Assembly (NCBI RefSeq): GCF_003711265.1
Contig: NZ_CP024634.1
Location: forward strand, 2,480,001 to 2,544,000
DNA from: Bathymodiolus thermophilus thioautotrophic gill symbiont
Lineage (GTDB): Bacteria > Pseudomonadota > Gammaproteobacteria > PS1 > Pseudothioglobaceae
Length of the DNA: 64,000 nucleotides
Reading direction: 5' to 3'
Shown here: piece by piece, positions 28,329-40,135 of the stretch
How positions within the stretch are numbered: position 1 is the stretch's first letter
How the letters are laid out: each line of letters opens with the position of its first letter
Notes under the pieces: model-generated
The model's input: the letters and a program-made list of their open reading frames with translations, nothing else
Database searches by the model: none
What the model was told of the DNA's origin: nothing
Position numbers and translations under genes: made by a program

Positions 28329-28718
28329 TTATGAGTCTGTAGAATCGTTAGCCTCTGTGCTATCGAAATCAACTAATTGAACAATCGCCATTGGCGCTTT
28401 ATCGCCAGTACGAAAACCAGCTTTAAGAATACGGATATAACCGCCAGGGCGGCTTTTGTAAAATGGGCCTAGCTGAGTAAACAACTTGGCAACCATTGCA
28501 TCATCGCGTAATCTTGCAAATGCGTGACGACGATTGGCAACACTGTCTATTTTGGCTTTGGTAATTAACGGCTCAACAACACGACGAAGTTCTTTTGCTT
28601 TTGGCAAAGTCGTCCTGATTGTTTCATGAAGAAATAATGAATTTGCCATATTCTTAAACATCGCCTTACGATGAGAAGAGTTACGATTTAGTTGTCTACC
28701 TGACTTTCTATGTCTCAT
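28329..28718 (-). CDS. rplQ: 50S ribosomal protein L17
   Basis: Begins [20 protein letters not shown], the family signature. Length 129 is normal. Last gene of the alpha operon, 14 bp after rpoA and 11 bp before rpsU. Confidence 0.97.
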   Translation of the reverse strand: MRHRKSGRQLNRNSSHRKAMFKNMANSLFLHETIRTTLPKAKELRRVVEPLITKAKIDSVANRRHAFARLRDDAMVAKLFTQLGPFYKSRPGGYIRILKAGFRTGDKAPMAIVQLVDFDSTEANDSTDS

Positions 28719-28732
28719 TATAAAATCCTTTA

Positions 28733-29713
28733 TTATTCGCTCATTAAATCAACTGGTGGCCAATTTTCAATGGCTGTGCCTAATTCTAGACCTTTATCAG
28801 TTAATACTTCTTTAATTTCATTCAACGACTTACGGCCTAAATTAGGTGTTCTTAGCAAGTCTTGCTCAGATTTTTGAATTAGGTCGCCAATGTAGTAAAT
28901 TTGCTCGGCTTTCAAGCAGTTTGCACTACGCACTGTCAACTCTAATTCATCAACCGCTGCCAACAATTGTGGATCAAAATCATCTGAAGTTGGCAACGCC
29001 TCTTCTTCTTCAACTAATTCCAATTCAACAAATGAAGACAACTGGTCTTGTAAAATTGTTGCTGCACGCTTAATTGCTTCTTCGGCATTAACGGAACCAT
29101 TGGTTTCTAATTCAATATTAAGTTTATCAAGATTAACCTTTTGATCAACACGAGCCGCATCAACCGTAAAACTAACACGCTTAATTGGTGAAAAACTTGC
29201 ATCCAACTGCATGCCACCAATGGCTGATGCTTCATCATCACGCGCAACAGCTGCATCATAACCAATACCAGTACCGATCTTAAGTGTCATACGCATATGA
29301 CCGCCAGCGTTTATGGTGGCAATAACTTTGTCTTTATTAAAGACAACAACATCGGTGCCATTTGCTTCAATATCAGCCACTGTAATTTCACAAGGGCCTT
29401 TTTTATCAATGACAACCTCTGCTGATTCAGAAGTGTTTAAAGCAACTGAAACTTCTTTAAGGTTTAATAAAATATCCAGCACATCTTCTTGAACATCATC
29501 AATGGCTGAAAACTCATGCATCACCCCTTCAATCGCCACTTCAGTAATTGCCGAACCCACCATAGAAGACAATAAAGTTCTTCTCAATGCATTACCTAGC
29601 GTATGACCAAAACCCTTTTCCAAAGGCTCAAGAACAACCTTATATTGATTATTCGCCGTCTCTGTTAATTCAACCAACTTCGGCTTTAAAAAATCTCTTG
29701 CATTTCCTTGCAT
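28733..29713 (-). CDS. rpoA: RNA polymerase subunit alpha
   Basis: Scaffold for polymerase assembly. The N-terminal dimerisation domain includes [21 protein letters not shown]. The C-terminal DNA-binding domain includes the helix-hairpin segment [19 protein letters not shown]. Length 326. I place the start at [11 protein letters not shown], with Shine-Dalgarno AAGGG, rather than 11 codons upstream inside the rpsD end. Confidence 0.96.
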   Translation of the reverse strand: MQGNARDFLKPKLVELTETANNQYKVVLEPLEKGFGHTLGNALRRTLLSSMVGSAITEVAIEGVMHEFSAIDDVQEDVLDILLNLKEVSVALNTSESAEVVIDKKGPCEITVADIEANGTDVVVFNKDKVIATINAGGHMRMTLKIGTGIGYDAAVARDDEASAIGGMQLDASFSPIKRVSFTVDAARVDQKVNLDKLNIELETNGSVNAEEAIKRAATILQDQLSSFVELELVEEEEALPTSDDFDPQLLAAVDELELTVRSANCLKAEQIYYIGDLIQKSEQDLLRTPNLGRKSLNEIKEVLTDKGLELGTAIENWPPVDLMSE

Positions 29714-29723
29714 AATATGTCCC

Positions 29724-30350
29724 TTATTTTGAATATAATTCAACAATTAGATGTTCTGCAATATCAGATGACAAATCATCACGAGCAGGCACATTTTTAA
29801 ACACACCTTTCAGTGCTTTGGTGTCAACTTCAATCCATTCTGCTTGCTCGCCTTGTTGGGCTAATTCCACAGCTAATTGAATGCGACTTTGTTTTTTTGC
29901 TTTTTCTCTAATAGAAATTTCATCATTAGCACTCACTTGATAAGAAGGAATGTTAACCACTAAACCATTTACTAAAATAGACTTATGAGAAACCAATTGC
30001 CTAGATTCAGCACGCGTGGATCCAAAACCCATGCGATAAACCACATTATCAAGACGACACTCCAATAAAGACAAGAGGTTTTCACCTGTTGAACCTTTCC
30101 TTTGAGAGGCTTTTTTGTAATATGAGCGGAATTGCTTTTCTAAGATGCCATAAATGCGTCTAACTTTTTGCTTTTCGCGTAACTGCAAGCCATACTCAGT
30201 ACCTTTGGCTTGACGAGCAGTTGCACCGTGCATACCTGGTAATTGTGTTACTTTACATTTAGAATCTAATGATCTAATGCCACTTTTTAGAAATAGGTCC
30301 GTGCCTTCGCGACGAGCTAATTTACAAGTGGGTCCAGTATATCTAGCCAT
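29724..30350 (-). CDS. rpsD: 30S ribosomal protein S4
   Basis: A 208-residue assembly protein, with the start [20 protein letters not shown] and an S4 domain ([20 protein letters not shown]). In E. coli S4 represses the alpha operon by binding its leader. A matching leader structure is not checked here. Confidence 0.97.
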   Translation of the reverse strand: MARYTGPTCKLARREGTDLFLKSGIRSLDSKCKVTQLPGMHGATARQAKGTEYGLQLREKQKVRRIYGILEKQFRSYYKKASQRKGSTGENLLSLLECRLDNVVYRMGFGSTRAESRQLVSHKSILVNGLVVNIPSYQVSANDEISIREKAKKQSRIQLAVELAQQGEQAEWIEVDTKALKGVFKNVPARDDLSSDIAEHLIVELYSK

Positions 30351-30359
30351 AATTTATCC

Positions 30360-30743
30360 TTATACTCTGCGTTTCTTAGAAGGACGACAACCATTGTGAG
30401 GGATTGGCGTTACATCTGTGATTGATTGAATTTTTAAACCTTGTGCATTCAAGCCACGAATGGCTGAATCTCTACCAGGTCCAGGGCCTTTAACACGAAC
30501 TTCTAAATTCTTCATGCCAAAAGCCAGTGCTTTCTCACCACAATTGCCAGCAGCAACTTGTGCGGCAAATGGTGTTGATTTTCTAGAACCTCTAAAACCA
30601 GAGCCACCTGAGGTCGCCCAACAAACTGCATTGCCATGACGATCTGTAATCATAACGATGGTGTTGTTAAATGTTGCATGGATATGCGCAATACCGTCAG
30701 TAACGACTTTTTTTGATTTTTTCTTTGTTGGAGCTTGTGCCAT
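30360..30743 (-). CDS. rpsK: 30S ribosomal protein S11
   Basis: 127 residues with a basic N-terminus and the conserved [15 protein letters not shown] and [11 protein letters not shown] ends. Part of the platform of the small subunit. 16 bp after rpsM. Confidence 0.97.
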   Translation of the reverse strand: MAQAPTKKKSKKVVTDGIAHIHATFNNTIVMITDRHGNAVCWATSGGSGFRGSRKSTPFAAQVAAGNCGEKALAFGMKNLEVRVKGPGPGRDSAIRGLNAQGLKIQSITDVTPIPHNGCRPSKKRRV

Positions 30744-30758
30744 AATAAATTCCTATAA

Positions 30759-31112
30759 TTATCTAATTAAACGACGAGGACCCTTACGAGTTCTAGCATT
30801 TGTTTTGGTTCTTTGACCACGAAGTGGCAATGATTTTCTGTGACGAATACCACGGTAGCAACCCAAATCCTTTAAGCGCTTGATGTCCATTGCAATTTGA
30901 CGACGAAGATCACCTTCAACTTCAAATTTTGCAACCGCGCCACGTATGAGTTCTAACTGATCTTCAGCCAAATCCAAAACTTTTGTGCTTGGGTCTAATT
31001 TAAGCTCTATACAAATTGCTTGTGCACGGGTAGCACCAATGCCAAAAATTGACTGTAAGCCAATAACAATGTGCTTATGTGTTGGAACATTTATTCCTGC
31101 TATTCTAGCCAT
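30759..31112 (-). CDS. rpsM: 30S ribosomal protein S13
   Basis: 117 residues: [19 protein letters not shown] at the start and a basic tail [13 protein letters not shown]. First gene of the alpha operon, preceded by a consensus sigma70 promoter in the rpmJ-rpsM gap. Confidence 0.97.
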   Translation of the reverse strand: MARIAGINVPTHKHIVIGLQSIFGIGATRAQAICIELKLDPSTKVLDLAEDQLELIRGAVAKFEVEGDLRRQIAMDIKRLKDLGCYRGIRHRKSLPLRGQRTKTNARTRKGPRRLIR

Positions 31113-31212
31113 TTACCTTTTCCTTATATCCTATATCTTTAAGTTTTATTAAAATCTGCCCTAATAATTTCTTATTTAAAATAGTAACAAATTAAAATTT
31201 TCAAAACGAGCA

Positions 31213-31241
31213 ATTATACCTTGTTAACTTTGCTCTGTCAA
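31213..31241 (-). promoter_or_regulatory. Perfect-consensus sigma70 promoter for the alpha operon
   Basis: On the minus strand TTGACA, a 17-bp spacer and TATAAT are all exact consensus. It lies between rpmJ and rpsM, about 100 bp before the rpsM start. It would drive rpsM-rpsK-rpsD-rpoA-rplQ independently of read-through from the spc genes. Confidence 0.9.
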
Positions 31242-31248
31242 TTCCCAA

Positions 31249-31362
31249 TTAGCCTTGTCTTTGTTTATGTCTAGGCTCTTTGCAAATAACACGCACGACA
31301 CCGTGACGCTTGATAATTTTACAATGGTTACAAATTTTCTTAACTGATGCTCTTACTTTCAT
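31249..31362 (-). CDS. rpmJ: 50S ribosomal protein L36
   Basis: A 37-residue protein beginning [15 protein letters not shown] and ending with a [11 protein letters not shown] tail. It has the zinc-binding set C-x2-C, C and H, so this is the zinc-containing form. It sits 13 bp after secY, the usual end of the spc operon. Confidence 0.96.
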   Translation of the reverse strand: MKVRASVKKICNHCKIIKRHGVVRVICKEPRHKQRQG

Positions 31363-31375
31363 AATACTTACCCCT

Positions 31376-32671
31376 CTAGTTTAAACCTGATTTTTTCATT
31401 AATGACTCATACTGGTTGGACATTAAATGTGATTGCACTTGTGTAATAAAATCTATTACTACAACAACAATAATTAACAAACTGGTGCCACCAAAATAGA
31501 ACGGTACATTCCAATATAAAATCAAAAATTCTGGTAGCAAACAAACCGCAGTAATATAAACTGCACCTGTTGCTGTCAAACGCGATGTTACTGCGTCAAT
31601 ATAATCTGCTGAATGCTGACCTGGGCGAATACCCGGAATAAAGCCACCAGACTTGCGTAAATTATCCGCCATGTCTTTTGCATCAAAAGTTAATGCGGTA
31701 TAGAAAAATGTAAAAAACACAATGGCCAAACCATAAAACATAACATACAATGGCTGACCGGGAGAAATACTCGCAGTCAAATCAGCCAACCAACCCATAC
31801 CTTCTGATTGAGAAAACCAACCGCCTAAAGTTGCTGGAAATAAAATAATTGAAGAGGCAAAAATTGGTGGAATAACACCTGCCATATTAATTTTAAGTGG
31901 CAAGTATGAACTTTGTCCGCCTACCATTTTACGACCTTGTTGACGCTTGGCATAATTCACAGTAATGCGGCGTTGCCCACGCTCCATAAAGACAACAAAA
32001 GCAGTTACCAATAATGTCATTGCTAATAATACCACCAGCAAAATAACCGCCAATTCACCCGTGGAAACCAACGACAATGTCGAGCCTATCGCCGAAGGCA
32101 AGCCTGAAACAATGCCTGCAAAAATAATCATAGAGATTCCGTTACCGATACCTTTTTCTGTAATTTGTTCACCTAACCACATTAAAAATAGTGTGCCTGT
32201 AGTAAGCGTTACCACGGTTACCAAACTGAATGTAAAGCCAGCATTGGTGACCAAATCTACACCACCAGCACTTTGTGATTGCAAAGCAATGGAAATACCA
32301 TACGATTGAAATACTGCCAGTACCACTGTACCTAAGCGTGTGTATTGTGTAATCTTACGCTTGCCCGTTTCCCCTTCTTTTTTAAGCTGCTCTAACTTTG
32401 GCACCACCGAAGTCATTAACTGAATAATAATTGATGCTGAGATATAAGGCATAATGCCCAATGTAAAAATAGACAATCTTTCTAGTGCACCACCAGAAAA
32501 CATATTAAACATATCCAAAATTGTACCCTGCTGATCTTGCACAAGTGATGCTAATGCAGTAGACGATATAAATGGAATAGTAATGTGTGTGCCCAATCTA
32601 AAAACGATTAACGCACCCAATAAAAAGAGGATGCGCTTCGATAAATCTTGAGAAATTCCAGATTGACTCAT
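31376..32671 (-). CDS. secY: Protein translocase subunit SecY
   Basis: Channel of the Sec translocon in the inner membrane. It has ten hydrophobic segments, the plug region near residues 60-70 ([16 protein letters not shown]), and the conserved cytoplasmic loop [16 protein letters not shown]. Length 431 is slightly shorter than E. coli 443. Four bp after rplO. Confidence 0.96.
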   Translation of the reverse strand: MSQSGISQDLSKRILFLLGALIVFRLGTHITIPFISSTALASLVQDQQGTILDMFNMFSGGALERLSIFTLGIMPYISASIIIQLMTSVVPKLEQLKKEGETGKRKITQYTRLGTVVLAVFQSYGISIALQSQSAGGVDLVTNAGFTFSLVTVVTLTTGTLFLMWLGEQITEKGIGNGISMIIFAGIVSGLPSAIGSTLSLVSTGELAVILLVVLLAMTLLVTAFVVFMERGQRRITVNYAKRQQGRKMVGGQSSYLPLKINMAGVIPPIFASSIILFPATLGGWFSQSEGMGWLADLTASISPGQPLYVMFYGLAIVFFTFFYTALTFDAKDMADNLRKSGGFIPGIRPGQHSADYIDAVTSRLTATGAVYITAVCLLPEFLILYWNVPFYFGGTSLLIIVVVVIDFITQVQSHLMSNQYESLMKKSGLN

Positions 32672-32675
32672 AAGA

Positions 32676-33119
32676 TTACTCGCTTACCGAACCTTTGGCC
32701 GCTTCAATTGCTGCTTTTGCGCCTTTAGTTACCTTAATGCCTGTCAATGTTACTGCTCTAGTAATTTCACCAGAAAGCATAACTTTAACACGCTTAATAT
32801 TTTTGGTCACCAAGTTGTGTTGCTTCAACACTTCAAGAGTAATTTCTTTTTCGTCTAACTTATTAAGTTCAGACAAGGTTACTTGAGAAGTGATAATTGA
32901 AACGCGCGAAGAGAAGCCCACTTTAGGTAAACGACGCTGTAATGGCATCTGACCACCTTCAAAACCAACTTTAGAAAACCCGCCTGAGCGAGACTTTTGA
33001 CCTTTGTGACCACGACCACAAGTTTTACCAAAGCCACTGCCGATACCACGACCAACACGCTTTCTGTCTCTTTTTTCGCCTTCTGCAGGTGCCAATGTAT
33101 TGAGTTGCATAATATTCAT
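32676..33119 (-). CDS. rplO: 50S ribosomal protein L15
   Basis: 147 residues. The glycine- and arginine-rich N-terminus [20 protein letters not shown] is the family signature. The chosen ATG has Shine-Dalgarno AAGGA 7 bp upstream. A second ATG three codons later (MQLNTLAP) is also possible. Confidence 0.95.
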   Translation of the reverse strand: MNIMQLNTLAPAEGEKRDRKRVGRGIGSGFGKTCGRGHKGQKSRSGGFSKVGFEGGQMPLQRRLPKVGFSSRVSIITSQVTLSELNKLDEKEITLEVLKQHNLVTKNIKRVKVMLSGEITRAVTLTGIKVTKGAKAAIEAAKGSVSE

Positions 33120-33138
33120 AATTTAATCCTTGTTTACC

Positions 33139-33360
33139 TTAGTCTTCAATCTTAAGTAGGTACGATATTTTATTAATCATGCCTCTTACTTCAGGCGTAT
33201 CAACCAATTCTACTGTATGATTAATACGCTTAAGTCCAAGACCTGTTACTGTTGCACGATGAGAGGGTAAGCGACCATGAAAACTCTTAACCAGAGTTAC
33301 GCTTACTGTACTTTTTTTAGTTGCAGTTTTTTTTGCTGCTACTTTTTTCTCTTCAGTCAT
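33139..33360 (-). CDS. rpmD: 50S ribosomal protein L30 with N-terminal extension
   Basis: 73 residues where typical bacterial L30 has about 59. The first 17 residues are a Lys/Ala/Thr-rich extension ([17 protein letters not shown]). The L30 fold follows, with [21 protein letters not shown]. The start overlaps the stop of rpsE by one base, which supports the extended start. Confidence 0.93.
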   Translation of the reverse strand: MTEEKKVAAKKTATKKSTVSVTLVKSFHGRLPSHRATVTGLGLKRINHTVELVDTPEVRGMINKISYLLKIED

Positions 33361-33878
33361 TATGCCTCTCCCCTGATTTCTTCAACAGTTTTACCACGCT
33401 TGGCTGCAACTAATTGCGGAGATGACATTGAGGTTAAGCCTTCAATTGTTGCACGAACAACACTGATAGGGTTGCGTGTACCGTTGCATTTTGCCAAGAT
33501 ATTGTGCACACCAACTGCCTCTAATACACTACGCATTGGGCCACCAGCAATAACACCTGTGCCTTCTGATGCTGGTTGCATATAAACTTTGGCAGCGCCA
33601 ACATTAGAAGTAATAGGGTAATAAAGTGTACCATCTTTAAGTGGCACACTCTTCATTGCCTTTCTTGCTTTGTCCATTGCTTTTTGGATGGCAACAGGCA
33701 CTTCACGAGCTTTACCCGTACCATAACCTACTTTACCATTGCCATCACCTACAACAACCAATGCAGAAAAGCCAAAGATGCGACCACCTTTAACTACTTT
33801 TACAACGCGACGAATATTGACCAATTTTTCAATATAATCATCACCTTCTTCTTTATTATTTTTTCTAAAATCTGCCAT
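33360..33878 (-). CDS. rpsE: 30S ribosomal protein S5
   Basis: 172 residues with [19 protein letters not shown] and the C-terminal [19 protein letters not shown] fidelity and mRNA-entry protein of the 30S subunit. Confidence 0.97.
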   Translation of the reverse strand: MADFRKNNKEEGDDYIEKLVNIRRVVKVVKGGRIFGFSALVVVGDGNGKVGYGTGKAREVPVAIQKAMDKARKAMKSVPLKDGTLYYPITSNVGAAKVYMQPASEGTGVIAGGPMRSVLEAVGVHNILAKCNGTRNPISVVRATIEGLTSMSSPQLVAAKRGKTVEEIRGEA

Positions 33879-33903
33879 TCTCTATGCCTTTTTATAATTT
33901 TTT

Positions 33904-34245
33904 TTAAAAGTCCAAGCCACCATCTCTAGCTGCTTCTGCTAATGCCTTAATACGACCATGGTATTTGAAGCCAGATCGATCAAATGCAACCTTTGTTACC
34001 TTTACTTTTTTCGCTGCCTTGGCAATCTCAGCACCAATCTTTGTTGCTGCTGCTACATTGCCCCCATTCTTCTCTTTTAAGCTAGAAGCAAAAGCCAAAG
34101 TTTTTGTGCCACAAGCACTAATCACTTGCACATAAATATGCTGGGCAGTTTTGTGCACACATAAACGCTCAACACCTTTCTCAGCATGCTTTGCTCTAAA
34201 CTTAGTTGCTCTTCTTAAACGCGCTTGTTTTTTAGAAAGTTTCAT
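33904..34245 (-). CDS. rplR: 50S ribosomal protein L18
   Basis: 113 residues with a basic N-terminus and the 5S-RNA-binding core, ending [20 protein letters not shown]. Position in the spc operon is standard. Confidence 0.97.
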   Translation of the reverse strand: MKLSKKQARLRRATKFRAKHAEKGVERLCVHKTAQHIYVQVISACGTKTLAFASSLKEKNGGNVAAATKIGAEIAKAAKKVKVTKVAFDRSGFKYHGRIKALAEAARDGGLDF

Positions 34246-34262
34246 ACAATTACCTTAATTAA

Positions 34263-34808
34263 TTATTTCTTCTTAGCTTCTTTACGAACCACATACTCAT
34301 CAGTATAACGAACACCTTTGCCTTTATAAGGCTCTGGTGGACGAAAGGCACGAATTTCAGCAGCCACTTGACCTACTTTTTGTTTGTCCATACCCTGAAC
34401 AACAATCTCAGTCTGAGAAGGTGTCTCAGCAGTAATACCTTCTGGTAATGCATACTGAACAGGATGTGAAAAACCCAATGTTAAATCTAATACCTTGCCC
34501 ATTGATTTGGCACGATAACCAACGCCAATTAGGGTTAATTTTTTTATCCAACCTTCTGAAACGCCTTGAATCAAGTTCGCCATATTGGCTCTAACAGTAC
34601 CCGCTTGCGCCCATGCTTTCTTTTCATCTTTCTTATCAACTTTGGCAATGGCAAATGTTAAAACATTGTCTGTATTGGTAATTGTTACCAATGGATGAAC
34701 ATTCATCTGCATTTGGCCTAACTTACCTTTAACTGCCACTGAAGAATCCTTTAACGATACTTCAATACCTGCTGGAATTTCGATTGGTGCTTTTGCAACT
34801 CTAGACAT
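34263..34808 (-). CDS. rplF: 50S ribosomal protein L6
   Basis: 181 residues, two L6 domains, with the C-terminal signature PPEPYKGKGVRYTDEYV. Eighteen bp before rplR. Confidence 0.97.
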   Translation of the reverse strand: MSRVAKAPIEIPAGIEVSLKDSSVAVKGKLGQMQMNVHPLVTITNTDNVLTFAIAKVDKKDEKKAWAQAGTVRANMANLIQGVSEGWIKKLTLIGVGYRAKSMGKVLDLTLGFSHPVQYALPEGITAETPSQTEIVVQGMDKQKVGQVAAEIRAFRPPEPYKGKGVRYTDEYVVRKEAKKK

Positions 34809-34820
34809 CTTATAACTCCT

Positions 34821-35216
34821 TTAAGAAACGCTACACAAAACTTCACCACCCACATTTTGGGTTGCTGCTTTTTGTCCAGTCATTACACCTTTGGGTGTTG
34901 AAACAATAACAATACCTAGTCCATTCATAACACTTGGCATTTCAGTACTCTTTGCATATACACGCAAACTTGGCTTTGAAATTCTTTTCAACGAATCAAT
35001 AACAGGTTTTTCATCATAATACTTTAACTTAATAGTCAAAGTCTTAGTGGCTTTTTCACCAGCAACACTAAACGATTCAATATAACCTTCTTGCTGCATC
35101 ACACTTGCGATAGCAGACTTTAAACTTGATGCTGGAATGTTAACTTCTTTCTTTTCAACCATATGTGCATTACGAATGCGGGTTAACATATCAGCTACGG
35201 GATCAGACATACTCAT
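34821..35216 (-). CDS. rpsH: 30S ribosomal protein S8
   Basis: 131 residues: [15 protein letters not shown] at the N-terminus and [11 protein letters not shown] at the C-terminus. Two adjacent Met codons (MSMSDP) make the exact start uncertain by two residues. In E. coli S8 is the translational repressor of the spc operon. Confidence 0.97.
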   Translation of the reverse strand: MSMSDPVADMLTRIRNAHMVEKKEVNIPASSLKSAIASVMQQEGYIESFSVAGEKATKTLTIKLKYYDEKPVIDSLKRISKPSLRVYAKSTEMPSVMNGLGIVIVSTPKGVMTGQKAATQNVGGEVLCSVS

Positions 35217-35229
35217 AATCTATTACCTC

Positions 35230-35535
35230 CTACCAACTTGCTTTAGATAAACCAGGAACTTCGCCGTTCATGGTGCGTTCTCTAAGTTTGATTCTAGCCA
35301 AACCAAACTTACGATAAAAACCGTGTGGACGACCTGTCAAACCACAACGACTGCGTTGTCTGGTTGGCGAAGCGTCACGCGGCAATGCCTGCAACTTAAT
35401 CGTTGCTTGAAAGCGTTCTTCGTCAGAAGTATTTACGCTTTTAATAATTCTCTTTAACTCAAGGCGCTTAGTGCGGTATTTTGCAACCAACTTAGTGCGC
35501 TTAAGGTCTCTGTTTATCATAGACTTTTTAGCCAT
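35230..35535 (-). CDS. rpsN: 30S ribosomal protein S14, zinc-free form
   Basis: 101 residues, the long form without CxxC zinc motifs. Family signature [20 protein letters not shown]. Its start overlaps the end of rplE by 8 bp. Confidence 0.97.
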   Translation of the reverse strand: MAKKSMINRDLKRTKLVAKYRTKRLELKRIIKSVNTSDEERFQATIKLQALPRDASPTRQRSRCGLTGRPHGFYRKFGLARIKLRERTMNGEVPGLSKASW

Positions 35536-36079
35536 TTTCTTTATCCTTAAATGGGAAATTAAACATTGCTAATAGTTTCTTAGCGTCTTCATTATTTTGT
35601 GCACTAGTAGTAATAGCAATATCCATACCACGCACTCTTGTTACTTTTTCGAAATCAATTTCAGGGAATACGATTTGTTCAGTTAAACCCATGTTGTAAT
35701 TGCCACGACCATCAAATGATTTCTCATTTAAGCCACGAAAGTCACGAATACGCGGAATTGCGATATTAACTAAGCGATCTAAGAATTCATACATCTTTTC
35801 TTTGCGCAATGTTACTTTACAACCAATAGCATTACCTTCTCTTAACTTGAAACTCGCTACTGATTTGCGTGCAATACAGGTCATTGGTTTTTGACCTGAA
35901 ATTAAACTCATTTCTTCTAATGCGCTTTGCAAAATTTTCTTGTCACCTAGCGCACTACCCAGACCCATATTAATGGTAATCTTTTCAATCTTAGGCACTG
36001 CCATTGGATTCTTTTGGTCCAACTCTTTTTGTAGAGCGGGTAGAATTTCTTCTTTATATTGTTTTTGTAATCTAGACAC
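35528..36079 (-). CDS. rplE: 50S ribosomal protein L5
   Basis: 183 residues, 5S-RNA-binding, with [18 protein letters not shown] and the conserved [18 protein letters not shown]. Confidence 0.97.
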   Translation of the reverse strand: MSRLQKQYKEEILPALQKELDQKNPMAVPKIEKITINMGLGSALGDKKILQSALEEMSLISGQKPMTCIARKSVASFKLREGNAIGCKVTLRKEKMYEFLDRLVNIAIPRIRDFRGLNEKSFDGRGNYNMGLTEQIVFPEIDFEKVTRVRGMDIAITTSAQNNEDAKKLLAMFNFPFKDKENG

Positions 36080-36100
36080 GGTATTTTCCTTTTAACTGTT

Positions 36101-36412
36101 TCAAACGATTGATTCGCCGTTTGATTTAAAAAATCTTTCCTTGTTACCCTCTTTGTTGGCACGAATACCAACTCTATCTGCTTTTTTAGTCTTCGCATTG
36201 TAAATTGCTACATTTGAAATTGCCATTGGCATTTCTGTATCAATAATACCACCCGTAACACCCGCATTTGGATTGGGCTTAACATGCTTCTTAGCAATGT
36301 TTAAACCTTCAACCACAACTTTAGCATTTGTTACTTTAGTTACAGTACCCATTGAGCCTTTGTCTTTACCTGCAATAACAATAACTTCGTCATTCATTCT
36401 AATCTTTTGCAT
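36101..36412 (-). CDS. rplX: 50S ribosomal protein L24
   Basis: 103 residues with the KOW motif near the N-terminus ([17 protein letters not shown]) and the assembly-initiator loop. The start overlaps the stop of rplN. Confidence 0.97.
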   Translation of the reverse strand: MQKIRMNDEVIVIAGKDKGSMGTVTKVTNAKVVVEGLNIAKKHVKPNPNAGVTGGIIDTEMPMAISNVAIYNAKTKKADRVGIRANKEGNKERFFKSNGESIV

Positions 36413-36780
36413 TATAGAACCTCTGGTGCTAATGAGACAATTTTCATAAATTTTGCACTGCGCAATTCACGGGTTACAGGGCCAAAGATGCGTGTACCCA
36501 CTGGCTCAAGTTTTGTATTTAACAACACAACTGCATTATTGTCAAAACGAATGCGTGAGCCATCAGCACGACGAACACCTTGTGCTGTACGAACAACAAC
36601 GGCATCATACACATCACCTTTTTTGACTTTAGCGCGAGGTGCGGCTTCTTTAATACTTACTTTGACCACATCACCGATATTTGCATAACGACGCTTAGAG
36701 CCACCTAATACTTTAATACACATTGCTTTGACACCACCACTGTTGTCGGCAATATGAAGTTTTGTTTGCATTTGAATCAT
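36412..36780 (-). CDS. rplN: 50S ribosomal protein L14
   Basis: 122 residues beginning [20 protein letters not shown]. First gene of the spc block. I see no obvious promoter in the 28 bp to rpsQ, so transcription likely continues from the S10 genes. Confidence 0.97.
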   Translation of the reverse strand: MIQMQTKLHIADNSGGVKAMCIKVLGGSKRRYANIGDVVKVSIKEAAPRAKVKKGDVYDAVVVRTAQGVRRADGSRIRFDNNAVVLLNTKLEPVGTRIFGPVTRELRSAKFMKIVSLAPEVL

Positions 36781-36808
36781 ATTTTATTCTCTTTTAATAT
36801 GCTAATAA

Positions 36809-37075
36809 TTAATCAATCGCAACTGATTTTTCAAGGACTTCTAGCAACGCCCAACACTTGGTTTTAGAAAACGGTTTCGCTTCAACAACTCTTACCGTAT
36901 CGCCTAAACCGCATTCATTATTTGCATCATGTGCATGTACTTTAGTACTGCGCTTGATGTACTTCTTATAAATTGGGTGTCTTACTTTACGCTCAATTTG
37001 AACCGCAATTGTTTTATCACGACTATTACTAACAACTTTGCCTGTTAATACGCGTTCTACTTTATTCTCGCTCAT
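36809..37075 (-). CDS. rpsQ: 30S ribosomal protein S17
   Basis: 88 residues with [20 protein letters not shown] and the C-terminal [12 protein letters not shown]. Overlaps rpmC by 4 bp. Confidence 0.97.
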   Translation of the reverse strand: MSENKVERVLTGKVVSNSRDKTIAVQIERKVRHPIYKKYIKRSTKVHAHDANNECGLGDTVRVVEAKPFSKTKCWALLEVLEKSVAID

Positions 37076-37260
37076 ACTCGTTTCTCTCTAATAATAGTTT
37101 TAACTCGTGCAATCGACTTTTTAATCTTGCTTAATTTAGATGCATCATCTAACTGTGCACTTTTATGCTTCATACGCAATTCAAAATGATCTTTTAAAAG
37201 TGTCATTAAAGTTTCGTTAAGTGTAGAAGTATCTTGACTTCTTAATTCTTTTGCATCCAT
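37072..37260 (-). CDS. rpmC: 50S ribosomal protein L29
   Basis: 62 residues, two-helix protein near the tunnel exit, with the C-terminal signature [14 protein letters not shown]. One-base overlap with rplP and 4-bp overlap with rpsQ. Confidence 0.96.
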   Translation of the reverse strand: MDAKELRSQDTSTLNETLMTLLKDHFELRMKHKSAQLDDASKLSKIKKSIARVKTIIREKRV

Positions 37261-37670
37261 TACATTGCCATCCTTTTAATTACTTTCGTTTTTACTGGTA
37301 ATTTAGCTGCTGCTAGTGCAAACGCCTCTTTTGCAACAGTCTCATCAACGCCTTGCATTTCAAACAACATTTGACCTGGTTTGATTTGTGCAATCCAATA
37401 TTCAACACTACCCTTACCTTTACCCATACGCACTTCCAATGGCTTTTTAGTAATAGGCTTATCTGGAAACACACGAATCCAAATTTTACCCTGACGCTTC
37501 ACATGGCGCGTCATTGCTCTACGAGCGGCTTCAATTTGTCTGGCAGTCATACGACATCTACCCACAGCTTGTAAGCCAATTTCACCAAAACTAACCTTAT
37601 GGCCAGTTGCAAGACCGCGGTTACGGCCTTTCATCATTTTTCTAAATTTTGTACGTTTAGGTTGTAGCAT
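37260..37670 (-). CDS. rplP: 50S ribosomal protein L16
   Basis: 136 residues, beginning [20 protein letters not shown], with the signature [17 protein letters not shown]. Confidence 0.97.
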   Translation of the reverse strand: MLQPKRTKFRKMMKGRNRGLATGHKVSFGEIGLQAVGRCRMTARQIEAARRAMTRHVKRQGKIWIRVFPDKPITKKPLEVRMGKGKGSVEYWIAQIKPGQMLFEMQGVDETVAKEAFALAAAKLPVKTKVIKRMAM

Positions 37671-37681
37671 TTCTCAATCCT

Positions 37682-38374
37682 TTATTTCTTACCGATTTGA
37701 TTAGTAGCACCACGACGAGCAACCTCATCTAATGTGCCTTTCTTATGGTCTAAAATTTCACCTTTAAATATCCAAACCTTGATACCGATTACCCCATATT
37801 GTGTATTTGCACCATAATGTGCGTAATCAACATCCGCTCTAAAAGTATGCAATGGTACACGACCCTCTCTATACCACTCAGAGCGTGCAATTTCTGCACC
37901 GTTTAAGCGACCACTAACCATTACTTTAATTCCCTGAGCGCCTAAGCGTGTGGCATTACCTAATACACGCTTAACTGCACGCCTATACATCACACGCTTT
38001 TCTAATTGTTGTGCAATATTCTCTGCTACCAAACGCGCATCCAACTCTGGCTTCTTAATTTCTTCAATACTAATATGTACTGGAATGCCCATTATCTTGG
38101 CAACAATAGCCTTTAGATCTTCAATATCTGCGCCTTTTTTACCAATAACAATACCTGGGCGTGCAGTATGAATAATAACTTTTGCATTATCTGCAAGACG
38201 CTCAATCTGAACACGACTAACAGAAGCGGATTTTAATTTCTCAAATAAGAAATCTCTCACTTTAATATCAGACAATAAGTACTTAGAATAATCTTGAGAA
38301 TTTGCATACCACTTAGAATCCCAATCTTTAACGATGCCTAATCTAATACCTTTTGGATTTACTTTTTGACCCAT
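37682..38374 (-). CDS. rpsC: 30S ribosomal protein S3
   Basis: 230 residues with a KH domain ([20 protein letters not shown]) and the C-terminal domain [20 protein letters not shown]. Part of the mRNA entry site helicase region. Confidence 0.97.
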   Translation of the reverse strand: MGQKVNPKGIRLGIVKDWDSKWYANSQDYSKYLLSDIKVRDFLFEKLKSASVSRVQIERLADNAKVIIHTARPGIVIGKKGADIEDLKAIVAKIMGIPVHISIEEIKKPELDARLVAENIAQQLEKRVMYRRAVKRVLGNATRLGAQGIKVMVSGRLNGAEIARSEWYREGRVPLHTFRADVDYAHYGANTQYGVIGIKVWIFKGEILDHKKGTLDEVARRGATNQIGKK

Positions 38375-38376
38375 AA

Positions 38377-38712
38377 TTAACCTGCGCTTACGCCAACTGT
38401 AATGTGGCTTGTTCTTTTTAAAATACGATTCGCTCTACCTTTTGCTCTAGGGCGAATTCTTTTCATTGTTGAGCCTTCGTCAATATAAACGCTGCTCACC
38501 TTTAATTCATCAATGTCTAGTCCATCATTGTTTTCAGCATTTGAAATCGCCGAATTCAACACTTTCTTAACAAGTACCGATGCTTTTTTATTGCTAAACG
38601 ATAAAATGTTAAGTGCCTCCTCTACTGATTTTGAACGAATTTGATCCGCTACCAATCTCGCCTTAAAGGCTGAGGTTTTTGCATATTTATGTATTGCTTT
38701 AACTTCTTTCAT
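38377..38712 (-). CDS. rplV: 50S ribosomal protein L22
   Basis: 111 residues, lining the exit tunnel, with the conserved hairpin region [20 protein letters not shown]. Two bp before rpsC. Confidence 0.97.
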   Translation of the reverse strand: MKEVKAIHKYAKTSAFKARLVADQIRSKSVEEALNILSFSNKKASVLVKKVLNSAISNAENNDGLDIDELKVSSVYIDEGSTMKRIRPRAKGRANRILKRTSHITVGVSAG

Positions 38713-38728
38713 TTCAACCTACCTATAT

Positions 38729-38998
38729 TTATGCTTTACGATCGCCTGAATGTGCATGGAATGTTCTAGTCGCTGCAAATTCACCCAGTTTATGACCTAC
38801 CATTTGTTCGTTAACTGATACTGGCACATGTGCTCTGCCATTATGCACTGCGATTGTTAAGCCAATCATTTCAGGCACAATTACCGAACGCCTAGACCAA
38901 GTTTTAATTGGTTTTCTATCGTTATTCTCTTGAGCAGTTAATACTTTTTTGATTAAATGCTCGTCAACAAATGGACCCTTTCTTAATGATCTAGCCAT
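38729..38998 (-). CDS. rpsS: 30S ribosomal protein S19
   Basis: 89 residues: [19 protein letters not shown] and the signature [20 protein letters not shown]. Confidence 0.97.
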   Translation of the reverse strand: MARSLRKGPFVDEHLIKKVLTAQENNDRKPIKTWSRRSVIVPEMIGLTIAVHNGRAHVPVSVNEQMVGHKLGEFAATRTFHAHSGDRKA

Positions 38999-39006
38999 AA
39001 TTACCC

Positions 39007-39834
39007 TTATTTATTTCGACGACGTACGATAAGTTTATCAGTACGCTTATTACTACGTGTTTTATAACCCTTAGTTGGTGTACCCCAAGGAGAAACCGGA
39101 TGACGACCACCACTAGTTTTACCTTCACCACCACCATGTGGGTGATCAACTGGGTTCATCACTACACCACGAACAGTAGGTCTGACACCTCTCCAACGAG
39201 TAGCACCCGCTTTACCAAGTTTTCTTAAACTGTGCTCTTTCTTAGATACTTCGCCAATGGTTGCACGACAATCTGCCAATACTTTACGCACCTCACCAGA
39301 ACGCAATCTCAAAGTAACATAAGTACCTTCTTTTGCAATTAACTGTGCTGAAGTACCTGCACTGCGTGCCATTTGTGCGCCCTTACCTGGCTTAAGTTCG
39401 ATGCAATGAATAACACTACCCAGTGGAATATTCGCACATGGCATTACATTACCAACTTTAATAGCAACGCTATTACCTGAAACAATTTCTTCACCTACTT
39501 GTAAACCGTTTGGTGCAATAATATACTTTCGCTCACCATCTGCATATAAAACCAAAGCAATATTTGCACTACGATTTGGATCATATTCTAGACGCTCAAC
39601 TTTTGCAACAATATCGTCTTTATTGCGTCTGAAATCAATAATGCGATAACGACGCTTATGGCCACCACCCTTATGTCGAACCGTAATTTTTCCACGGTTA
39701 TTACGACCACTGATTCTATTCTTGCTTTCTGTTAGCGGTGCATAAGGCGTACCTTTATGCAAATCTTTATCAACAACATTAACAACAAATCGTCTGCCAG
39801 GTGAAGTTGGTTTTCTTTTAATTACTTGTGCCAT
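39007..39834 (-). CDS. rplB: 50S ribosomal protein L2
   Basis: 275 residues. The peptidyl-transferase-proximal segment [20 protein letters not shown], with its conserved His, is present. Confidence 0.97.
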   Translation of the reverse strand: MAQVIKRKPTSPGRRFVVNVVDKDLHKGTPYAPLTESKNRISGRNNRGKITVRHKGGGHKRRYRIIDFRRNKDDIVAKVERLEYDPNRSANIALVLYADGERKYIIAPNGLQVGEEIVSGNSVAIKVGNVMPCANIPLGSVIHCIELKPGKGAQMARSAGTSAQLIAKEGTYVTLRLRSGEVRKVLADCRATIGEVSKKEHSLRKLGKAGATRWRGVRPTVRGVVMNPVDHPHGGGEGKTSGGRHPVSPWGTPTKGYKTRSNKRTDKLIVRRRNK

Positions 39835-39844
39835 AATCTCTCTC

Positions 39845-40135
39845 TTAAGATGCGCTTACGTCAATCATTTGGCCTTCAGACACTTTTACCATTGCCTTCT
39901 TCCAATTAACACGACGACCAATTTTGCCTTTATAAACTTTTTTCTTACCTTTAACAACAGAGGTGGTTACATTTTCTACAGTAACACCAAATAGCGTTTC
40001 AACTGCTGCCTTGATTTCTTTCTTATTACTATCAACACGCACTTTAAATGCATACTGATTTTGTACTGACAACAATGATGTTTTCTCAGAAACAATAGGT
40101 GCCAATAAAGTTTTCAATACTTTTTCTTGATTCAT
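39845..40135 (-). CDS. rplW: 50S ribosomal protein L23
   Basis: 96 residues. The family body is seen as [20 protein letters not shown] and [11 protein letters not shown]. Docking site for trigger factor. Four-bp overlap with rplD. Confidence 0.97.
   Translation of the reverse strand: MNQEKVLKTLLAPIVSEKTSLLSVQNQYAFKVRVDSNKKEIKAAVETLFGVTVENVTTSVVKGKKKVYKGKIGRRVNWKKAMVKVSEGQMIDVSAS

Noticed and set aside
29714-29746. 11-codon extension of rpoA
   Set aside because: The downstream start has AAGGG and matches family N-termini.
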